A stretch of 64,000 nt of DNA from Hippasteria phrygiana. Lineage: Eukaryota > Echinodermata > Asteroidea > Valvatida > Goniasteridae. The DNA is taken from the NCBI GenBank assembly GCA_037893225.1, contig JAZGUH010000117.1, positions 992,001 through 1,056,000 of the forward strand, read 5' to 3'. Shown piece after piece: positions 11,615 through 22,300 of this stretch. The position numbers were made by a program, and so were the translations under genes. The notes beneath the pieces were generated by a model. It saw only the letters and a list, made by a program, of their open reading frames with translations. It was not told the DNA's origin and ran no database searches. Positions within the stretch are counted from its first letter, which is position 1. Every line of letters begins with the position of its first letter.

Positions 11615-12905
11615 AGTTGGCTGGCAGATGTGGGCAGGCATTGCTTCTCCGCATCAAAGCAGCATACTGGTGTTGTCTTGATGACCACAACATGACTTAA
11701 AGATTCAAACATGTACTTGCTAGGAAACTCGTAAACTAGCTTTTATGCATCAATAAATCTGTGCTTATCATATATATGTATTTTTTAATTTCCGGTGTTA
11801 ATTACATGTCGATTGTTCTTGTGTTTGTCAGGTTGTTCCGTTTGTGTCAGTTTGTCATCGTAAAATCTGACTTGATAGGATTTGGAAAACTGGCATTTGC
11901 AAGTTAAAAGAAACCAATGGTATGAGCATAAATTCAAGCAATCACGAGTGTCTCAAATGGTGTGTGTACTTGTGCAACAGATTTCACAACATTAAAGGGG
12001 TCATTCTGACAAACTCAACCCTCTGGTTATAGGCTATGCATAACTACACATGTTACAACTGGATTTGTACTCCCCTAGTCCAGCATTTACGACAAGTAAA
12101 TTAAACCAACCTGTAAATGTAAAACATTATACAATGTAATAAAACTTTCCATTGAACCAGTGTCCTAGCCTTCTGTGGATATGTGTTCTTACATTAGTCT
12201 CCTTATAGGGTACCGGGAAGAAAGGGTAACAATGGGGACAATGGTACCCCACAAGGGAGTCTTTGGAAATCCAGGTACCCCACAAGGTTAATGCTATGGA
12301 GTTTGAGATTTCAATAGGGACAAAGGAGAATAAAAGGAAAGCAAAGTCCACAATAGAGGTACCCCGTATGGGTGCATGTGTATAGTGATGTGTTGCTGTT
12401 CTTTCCCTGATAAACGTACAATCAAGTCACTGGTTCTATGTGATTACAGCAGAACCTCACTACAGCAAAACGCCACTTCACCAACGGACATTATTTTTGG
12501 TTTCAAAATTGTTGTATTTATACATAAATACCTGAGACGGTTTACCCTATCCTATTGGTTGAGAGCCTGTCACATGGGTGGTTTTAAACACTTTTTCCGG
12601 TGTCGCATGAAATTTAGTCTCCTATGAAATATGGTCCCATTTATTGGTTGAACACTTGCGTAACCAGTCGCTCTCCTAATAGAGTACCGAAGTCTGACGT
12701 CAGTTGGCATGACAACTGGCTCCAAACAAATGTAGATTTCGACTTTTCCTTTAACAGCCAGTCATGCAAACACATTGACACATAATAACACAAGTATTCT
12801 GGTTCCAAACATTGCATTGACGTCATCACTTCGTTACTCTATTACGAAAGCGCAATACAACCGATGAGTCCATATTTGGAGTCCATAAATTCACACTACA
12901 CCGGT
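11615..12905. other. Anonymous intergenic DNA
   Basis: No supported coding sequence. GGTACCCCACAAGG-like phrases recur between 12206 and 12365 without clear repeat structure. Confidence 0.5.
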
Positions 12906-12911
12906 GTCACG

Positions 12912-13033
12912 GTCTCATTTATCCGGTGTGCCCAGTTTTCCGGAACACTATTTAATGCTGCTGAACCCTAACGAGGGTTCAGTAGCGTTAAATAGTGTTC
13001 CGGAAAACTGGGCACACTGGATAAATGAGACCG
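12912..13033. mobile_element. Near-perfect hairpin MITE
   Basis: ACGGTCTCATTTATCCGGTG at the left is matched by CACTGGATAAATGAGACCGT at the right. Arms of about 60 bp with very few mismatches, centre AACCCTAACGAGGGTT. Non-coding; both strands are open only because of the palindrome. Confidence 0.85.
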
Positions 13034-13440
13034 TAGCATTGCTAGCGTTCTGTGCCACATCAAATTCCCATACAAGGAAACTTTTAATTATAAAGCACTG
13101 CTCCCATGAGGCACGTACCAATAAATAGCTAAAGGGATGTTTTACAAAAGGTAACATTTTTGAACAAAATCATTGGAAATTTTTAAGTTTCAGGTTTTTT
13201 TGCAGAATTATACCAAAAGGTAGGCCTATAAACTAAATATAAAGTTCGGAAACTAAAAGTTTCACAGACGATTTCTCTCTCGTTTCCAACTTCTTTTCCT
13301 TAAATTTGGTATCATTGGAAAGCCCTGTTATTCTTCTTTACAATGATGTGTCATTTGTTATGATTAAGCAATTGGGGGATGTGCAGCACAGCTTGAGTTT
13401 CTGAACTTCTTTTTTTTAGGAGTTCATAATGGGAATAAAT

Positions 13441-13590
13441 GTGCTGGGCCGTTTTTAAACAGGTACATTTTAAAACCGCCTTGGGGCCCGGACGGTACGC
13501 TGATAACCCTCATCATTGGGTAGGGTCATAATCAGCGTCCAGGCCCCAGGACGGTTTTAAACGTACTTATTTAAAACCGCCCCAGTGCAC
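13441..13590. mobile_element. Hairpin MITE, GGCGGTTTTAAA arms
   Basis: Arms of about 65 bp share TTTTAAAACCGCCTTGGGGC-like sequence and invert around 13515. Non-coding. Confidence 0.7.
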
Positions 13591-13599
13591 TAAACGTGA

Positions 13600-15824
13600 A
13601 TAATTCAGTAGTTTTGATGAGAAAGTTATGTCTATTAATTATAATAGAACAGAACGTCCCAGCATTGTAACTACATGTACATGTATAGTTACATTCAATC
13701 CTTTAAAAAAAAAAGACTAGTCTATGGTGGAAAGTGGGATGGGTTATGGATCAAAAGGCCCCAAGTTCGAATCCACCTGTACCCATTTTTCTTTACTGTG
13801 ATATCTTTGGGATATTTTCAATTTAAGGTGAAAAAGATACCAAGAACCTATAAAGTGCTAGTTGTGCAGTGATCAATGCAACCTCCGAGATATTAATGAA
13901 AATTGCTTCACCCGCCTAAAGCCCCCAGTACATATGTATTCCCTTTATGTAGGTCTACCAAATTCCCTGCCATATCAAACATTTGCTGTAGATCCCATGT
14001 AATGGCTTTCTCCTGTATGGCTCCATGTTGTCAGAAATGTCCATCAAAATGGGTTTTCCCAGTGAAAAAAAGTTCAGAACAATAGGACACACTGGAATAA
14101 TTAGGGAAAGGTACGTGTGTGGAGGGGTAAACAATTATTCTTTTCGTTTCCGGCTTTATTTTTTGGTTCAATATATATGGACAAGAATGTTTCCAAATCA
14201 TCCTGCTGTGGAATTTAATAATATAGCTGTGGAGTTCCTTCCTCTCTACCCCTACCCCCTACCCCCTACCCCCCCCTCCCCCACCATCTTCGCAACCCCA
14301 GAGACCTAATTTCGTCAGATCCCTAAATTTCAGGCGGAATTCATATACTCGCTTTATCTCCACACAAAAGCAACAGAAGGTAAACGAACCTTTCCTTGCA
14401 ATCGATAATACCCAAACTGGGCACTCATTTATTTCTGTATAAAACTATATCCTCCAGAAATACCCGTACAAGGTTTTAGTACACTTCTTGTTTCATTTTT
14501 TATTTCAAATAAACGCGTCCCTTGTTAACAAACATTTACAGATACATGTAAAATGTAATGTTTATAGATAAATCCGACCTTTATTATTGGCCTGCAGTAC
14601 TGGTCCAACACAGGCGGCCATGGCTTGGGGGCTAACATATACATGTACAATCCTTTTTGTCAATCCCAATTGTTAGTGATTTAATACAATCAATACTTAC
14701 AGTCATACAGAACCATAGCTCACTGCAGAGGTGTGTGTGGCCCCCTATTATGGCCGCATTCATAATATCCAGCAACATGCACACATTTAAGTTCCACTGG
14801 AGCACAAACAGTACCGTACCGCCAAACTTCAAACTCACACAATGCCAGGCCTGAACTCTTTTTTTCTTCTGCAGAACACTGCAAGAATAAATCAATCAAG
14901 CTGGCGTTGCAGATGAAGAAAGTTTCACTGACTTTTTTATGCTGGAAATTTTGTGCCAAAGAATATTGCAAAAGACGCTCATGAAGACAATGTATTGTCT
15001 ACTAGAAAATAAACCCAAATAAACCAGTGTCAGCTGTCTAATATACATTTGGGCTGCACTTTAAATCCATATACACTGTTTTACCGAAGCATATCATGTC
15101 ACTTCTTCAAAATGAGATGGGATGGGATTTATACACTTGAATGTAGGGTGGGTAGACAGCAGTTAACAAAAAACACCTTGTACAATCCAAGCTAATAAAG
15201 ACCCTATCATACGAGGGTCGGCTGAAAAGTTTGTAGGTTACTCTGAAGTAGTAATGCCAGACAGATCAAAGAAACTTAGCATGCATTTCTTTCAGCCCTT
15301 TTGATCACTACAATGTAACTGCATTGTTTGTTTCCAGGTCCGGCCGTATTTGGTGGTTCGTGGACGACTTCGTAAAAAATGGACAAAATTTGGCATCGAA
15401 ACGACCTTGGCCTTCTTTGGAGGGGGTGAGGACGTACGTTTCCACTTGAATTCATTTTCATTTCTGTATAAGCTCAGTTTTAACTGGATGTGCACAGAAA
15501 TGTCCCAACTCCAAAGACTACATTACCGACTCCTTGTCTGTCATCTTCATTTAGAAAAAGGCAAAACGTACCGTTGAAAAAACCTTGCTGGGAATTTGGG
15601 CAATGAACACTGCAGGCATGTACTGTGCATTTGAAAAGGTTGACACGTTGCGTCCTAAACAGTACGGAGCTACGAAACAGCACTATGACACGCTAAGTTT
15701 GAAGTACATGTACATGTAGTTTGGCTTTTTCAACAGGTAGTTATTGCTTGTATTTACCAGGCTTTCTACATGCTTTTCAATATCACTAGCCTGAAATATC
15801 CGTGAAATACCTTTGGATCAACGA
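13600..15824. other. Anonymous intergenic DNA
   Basis: No gene recognised. Holds a tRNA B-box-like AGTTCGAATCC near 13765, a CCCCTACCCCCTACC run at about 14248-14280, and at 15212-15232 a TACGAGGGTCGGCTGAAAAG sequence resembling the start of mariner-type TIRs; no transposase follows. Confidence 0.4.
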
Positions 15825-16138
15825 TAGGGCTGTCCTTAAATATATCAAATATTCAAATATTTGATCGTCAACCAAATACCTTTTTGCCGATTCGAATATC
15901 TGAAAAAAAATATATATGCACATACAGATACGACTCTGATGCTATTTCAAATAGACAAGTTACGGCGTTTAGCCGTCTCAAATGCCGCATTTTTTTTACC
16001 GTAACTTTACCACCGTGGCATGCAGTTGCAGCTGACGTGTCAAAACAAATTTATCGGCGAGTATCTAATATTAGAATATTCGGTCAAACCCAGTTTCAAA
16101 TAATCGAATACTACATTATTAAAAAACGAACAGCCCTA
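15825..16138. mobile_element. hAT-like non-autonomous element (TAGGGCTG ends)
   Basis: Termini TAGGGCTG and CAGCCCTA, flanked by an 8-bp near-duplication (ATCAACGA at 15817-15824, ATTAACGA at 16139-16146), the hAT target length. Subterminal AATATTCGAATA-rich sequence is shared, inverted, with 41403-41917. It lies 250 bp past the TPK1 stop. Confidence 0.75.
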
Positions 16139-16390
16139 ATTAACGAGGTGGTACGAGTAACTTATTGACCGTGTAGTTTGTAAATGGCCTCGCTGGGGCA
16201 ACGCTTGCTGGAGCTCTGTACTGTAAATCACCCTACTGATGAGTACAAGACCTCCAGTGCACCAGTAAAGGTATTTTTAAAGAAGCACCCCAAAGACGGT
16301 CAAATGGTGACAGCAAGATCCATTCCTGTTGTAACCCTTCCACTTTCAATCCTGACATTTTGATCAAGTCTGGCACACCGACGTCATTCA

Positions 16391-19300
16391 TCACCAGTGT
16401 CTGCCCGGTTCGCTAAGTTTGGAGGGCTGGGATAACTTTGGAGCCATCTTTGGATTGTCATCCTTAAATCCCATTGTCCAAAATAATGGCTGGTCAGTCT
16501 GGACGGTCACTACCTCTGTGCCCTCGGCGTAAGTGTTGGACGTGCTGATCAGACCTCCAAATTGCATTGGCTGATGGTCTGAAGAAAAAGGTTCAAGATC
16601 ATTTTTGTGTGGGTGGGTTGGTGGGTGGGTGGGTAGGTGAGTTTGTTTTGCATTCAATAGGGGACCTTTAACTATAGAAGGAAATAGGGTCCCCCAATTG
16701 AGAAAAGTCCCTGTTTAAAAATCGTGTACAAAAACAATGAGGGCCCTTGCCAAAAAGTTAAAGTATGAACAATAGGAGGACAATAGGAGGTCCCCGATTG
16801 CAGGCGTTTACAAACTTGTGTGGGTGGGTGGGATGGGTTTGATGGGTGGGTGGGTAGTGAAGCACTAGCACGCTTACCTAGGTTCCACTTCAGACCCGTT
16901 GTCGTAACCTGTCTGCATTTGCAGCCGATGGGAACCAGACCGCACCACGAGTCCTCTAGACCAGTGTTAACCTCGATCGCATGCCTTCCCTGAGAAAGTG
17001 ACATAAAATTGGGATAAGCCCCCCAAAAAGGGAAATGTAAAAACCAGTGAAAAATCAGAAAAGTTTCTGAGCATATTGGTTGCTCATAATAACTTATAAC
17101 GTACAATGTAGCCAAAATCCCACAAAAATGAATTGGGGATCTGAGTTTATACAGGCCCAGTCTTCAAACCATATTGTTGGACCAAATTACCTGTGCCGTG
17201 TGCAGTGTTTAGAGGTACAGTCTTTGAATTTGTATACAAAAGTTTTATCTTTCGAAAAATGGTCGCAGGTTCAAATCCTGCTCCTGCCAGTTTTCGTTGT
17301 TCACTTCGCAAGAAAAGTCCTAGAATTTGTCTTAATGAGACTTTTTCAGAGATGTGACTTGTAAAATGACTTATCGTTAGTTCTGCTCCGTCATTTTACA
17401 CGACTCATGTTGTTTCTGACTGAGATAACCTACAATCCAATAGTCGACAGACAAATCATAGGTCCTACACAAAGCTCTACAAATACTATTCACAAGCAGG
17501 GAGAGGGGGGGATGTGGTCACTAGGACACGATAAAAACAAAGTACCAATCCACTCACCGGTCTGAGCAAACACCCAAGTGATCGGTCAGCAAGAAGGTAT
17601 ATAGGAAGCTTAGTGTTAATGTTAGCCTCATACAGCGTGTTCACATTGGCGAGAGTCTGGTCAAATCGCTCACCGAATGCGCCCAACACCACTATATTAT
17701 CGACCTAGTTAAAAGAAAGAAAGAAAACAGTATCACATAGGGTGCAACATAGAGAATTTAATCAACTTCATGATTACTTCTCTGATCAGGCCTTGTGCCT
17801 TTTTTTTTTTTTTTACTAGCCCCCTTTCACTAGCCTTTATGCACCATTTGACAATTTAAAAATGTTTGATGGGTAATGCTAAAATAATGGGCTGTCAATA
17901 GAGTCCACGGTAAAACAGGTCTGGAAAATAATCATTGGGAATAACAACTAAATTAGGGATTTTGTCTAACAAATGATCATCCTTTTGGCTTTATTCAATT
18001 CATATCATAGTTCCATTATAGGCAACCTAAGAAGCAAGTCTGACTAGCCCGGAGCACTCTTGATTAGTGTTTGTACAATGTACACTAAATCGAGCCCTGC
18101 TGGTTTCACCCATATTCGAGCCCACCAGTCAGAATAACTGAGATAGTCTGATGCAATTATGAACTTGCTTGAATATTATTGTAATCAAATCCTTTGTCAG
18201 TAACAATCAAAAAGACAAGTGTTGTATTCAGCCTATTAGTCACATGTCTGGGGCCCAATTTCACAGAGCTGCTTAACCAGTTCGCGTCGGAGGACGAGTT
18301 AACACGATCTGGCTGTTTTTATACAAGGGCAAGGCTGACAGGTAAAAACATCAAGCTTGCCTCGAGTCACCTCCGGGTGAAGTCTCAACACGCTATTCCC
18401 TCATTTGTTTTGTACACACACACAAAGTCCGAGAAGTCTGTGGAGGCCGACCGTGTGTTGAACTTGAACTTGGCCGCTGTACACGGCCTGTTGTTCTACA
18501 ATTTACGCTCCAGTGGGCACATCGGAATATTGAAAAATATGAGGTTTCGGCAAGAAATATACAAATACTGTTGAAATGACTCTTGCGAATCAGTACTTGT
18601 GGCGTGTGGCTGTATATCAGAAGTTGGCTGCTATATTTTTCTTTTTTTGAAAACCGAAATTTTCGGCAAAAATAGTCCCGATGCGAACTGGTTAAAGGTA
18701 GTACTCATCATTTGCTTTTGCTGTAATTTTCAGAAATAAATGGATTCGGGGGTTAGTATTTTATAGCGTGCCAGCAAATACTGTAACACTGACCTATTTA
18801 AAGTTTTGTGTGCATAGATGCTGGGAAAACAGAGAGAACAAAATTCTGTTCTACTAATCTGGTTCCCTGACCATACCTCAGACAAAACAGAGCAATTTAT
18901 AGATGTCAGGGAATTATCAGGTTGGGGAACTAGACTATTTCCAACGATTGTCAGCCGCCAATAGTTGGAAAACGATATCAATTTTCACTTTTATTGAAAA
19001 CGACAGCACACTAGGTTTCTTCTAGTCGATCAGATTGCTCACCTTAGTTTTAGTGCGGGATATTGTATCTAGCACTAGCCTCAGGCATTTGGTGAAATCC
19101 GTGTAGTCCTGGTCCGGGGTTTGGACTATTTTTGCACCCTGGCAAGGAAAATATCAACTTTATGTGTTTACACAAACAATTTGCAAAATAAACATATTCA
19201 AAACTTCACAATGCCAGACAGGTAGAGACACCCACATAGGGTTAGGAAAGCCCAGTCAGTAGAGGGCCTGCATGGATACCCAGAGGTCAGGGGTTTTCAA

Positions 19301-22300
19301 ATCTTGCTCCTGTTGAATTCTTTGTTCACTGTTGAAAATGATTACGTCGGTTTTGCTTGGTCGGTCTGATGAGCTTTGTGTTCAAAAGTTTCATGCCCAT
19401 GTAAAAAGTGTCAAAAAAGTCACTTTTGCTTTTGTGAACTTCAAACTGGAGAAAAAGAGAAAACATGACTGCTTCTATACATGTACAATTGTACATAACT
19501 CCTTTGTTTACATCTCCACTTTAAAACATTTCACACTTGTTCGTATTTTCCAGACTTACGAACAAAAACATCTAATTAAATGAAAATGACCCACTTCTTG
19601 CTGCATAGATAACACTGCAACATGCTGGTGATCACGTCAATAAGTCTACTTTTAAAGTTATATACTGTCACTTTCCTGTTTGAAAGCCAGTACATTGTTG
19701 TATATTTTGATGTTTAGTTTAAATTGTTGAAGTCAACAATCCTGTTATGTTTTCTTACTGGACATGGACACTTACCCGACTTTGATAGTAGAGAAGAATT
19801 TCTGGCCTGATGGAGTCAAAATCTCCCGATATCAAATCTGGAATATAACTATAAATCACACGGAACAAGGACTTAGGACAAGTTTCCATAAATTAAATTT
19901 CGTACCAATTTTGAAAAAACAACAACAAAGAATTCAAGAAGCCAAATCAGAATCAGAAATAAAAAATACAAAAATCCCCAAAACATTCTTTAAATCCACC
20001 CATGTCTACACTGTAGTAACCATTAGCACCTTCTTTATGCATTAACTGCTTCCATGTAAAATAGTACTAGTGTCTGGGCTATATCCTTCAAAATCCACCC
20101 AAACTACTGGAGGATATTTCAGGATTTGGGAAGTTAACCAGTTCGCGCCGGGATTATTTTGACATTCACCGGACCCAGGCACGGGATTATTTTTCACGAA
20201 CCTCAATGCCAGCCGGGTTCAGGTGGAATCAGGCCGTAATCACTTGCTGCGAGTGGGTCGCTGACAGATATTACCGGCCTCGATCGAGTGAGTGTTTATC
20301 AGTCAACCTTTGTGTGTATACACGTCATCCGACCCGAACTGGTTTTTAAAATTGTTATGTAAATGTACAAGTGCAGAGAAAAAACTTTAGCACAAGTGCA
20401 AACACGAGTACTAAAACACTGCTTGAAAATTACAGAGAATTTTACAGGTCAGACAAGCCAGACAACCAAAACGAATTGTCACTTTGTCAGTACTAATAAG
20501 CACACTAGGAGCAATCATGACGGGACATACTTCTGATGGTTTCCCTTCATACAATCATACAGTCTATTGGATCCGCCATCTGCCACTGCCTTTAGCACTG
20601 ATCGACTCCACAGAACTTTCAATTGTTGTGTCAACTTATCCAAAGGTTGGTTCAGCAGGATCAGCGCCAACTTTAAATCTGTTACAAAATTTACACACAC
20701 ACACACAAAATAATGATAATTGATCATCATTTTCGATGATGTTGGTTATGTTAGCCTTCATGGAACCATCCAACATCCAACAAAATCTAACACTGCAGTA
20801 CACCAATGGCACACCAAGCCCAATTACTAAATGCTGTCAAGACCCAGTCCTCAATCTATCAAAATCAAGCAAAAAGCATGTGTTGGATTGTGGCAGATTT
20901 GGGAGGGTTCGGGTTAGTACAGGAATTTAGAATGTTCACTGAATTTCTTTTCTTGTACCCTGGTTATACGGCATTATGGGTTTATGACTTCTGACTAGTG
21001 CCCACCGAACATAGATACTATGACCGCCAACATTGAGCATAATAGCTCAGTTGGTAGAGCGCCGGTACGGTATTCCGGAGGTCGCAGGTTCAAATCCCGC
21101 TCCTGCCAGTTTTCTTTGTTCACTCTGATTTTTTTCCCTTTTTTTTCTCTTTTTCACATGTAGTTATTCAATATAAGGGATAAACTGCAACCATCTCAAC
21201 AGTAAACAATCTGTCCAACTTGATCTTAGCAACGACATTGTACGTTCAAACTTTAATTCACACTGATACAACCCTATCAAAGTACATGAATCAGGGGAGT
21301 CAGGCTGGCGCAGTGGTTACTGTCCCTGCCTTTCACCGCTGTGGCCCGGGTTCGATTCCTGCCCTGGTCCACATGTGGATTGGGTTTTCTGTGGGTTTTC
21401 CACAGAATATACTTCTGGGGTTTTCCTCCCACCTCTAAATAAACTGTAACTTCTTCTCTCTACAGCTTTCTTCAGGCTTTCGAGCTACAATTTGAAAGCT
21501 GGTACGAGTATGTCTGTAAGACACCGACTTAAAATTTCAAGTCAATGGATTTCCCTGTACTAAGTAATTATGGAAGAAAAAAACACTTTCTAAATGGGAA
21601 CAGAAGCAGACAGGGACAGCACACCTTTGCACTTTACATTGGGGTCTTCTCAGAAAGTATTCTTTTATTAGGTGCTACGAGTTGCATTAACAGTTGAAGG
21701 ATTAATTTTAAATTTGAATAATATTACATCTGTTACTTAACGTTGGCCAATTGTTTTGAGGGATGAACTCATTGAAGAGCTCGTAACTTATCTACATGTA
21801 ATCCTAACAAATTAGCAATTCAATTGGAACATATATTTTTGGGGTACCACACTTAAGGCACAGACGCAGGATCTTTAATGTGACTAAATGTTAGGCAAAT
21901 GAAAAGAGTTTAACTTCCTTGTTTCAATTTCACTTACATTTACATTTCAGTGTATATTTAGAATATACATTTCAGCCTTTTATAGAAATCTACATGATGA
22001 TACAGTATGTTTTCAAAACCAAAACTGGGAAGACTATTTCACTAATACAGTGTACCTCCATCAAAATTAATCAAGAACAACAACATCTTGGAAAATAACC
22101 GTCCATTCGTGTTTAAAATTGTATAAACAGACGGCCCAACTTTTAATTTTGAGACTTTTTGTCAGGAAATGTTTGTGCAATACAAGGGAAAAAAAGTTTG
22201 CATTTCCTGTGTAGTACACACATGTACGTGTATATATGCCACAGTGTATGGTCACTCAATGTGTTCATATAGGGCAGGCCTACATGTTCACTTCTGCCCC

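Noticed and set aside
15212..15720. mariner transposon suggested by TACGAGGGTCGGCTGAAAAG
   Set aside because: Only one end resembles a mariner TIR; no opposite end at a sensible distance and no transposase motif in any frame.
16391..16657. 88-codon single ORF as a separate gene
   Set aside because: Its first part is intron; from the acceptor at 16579 onward it is the last TPK1 exon.
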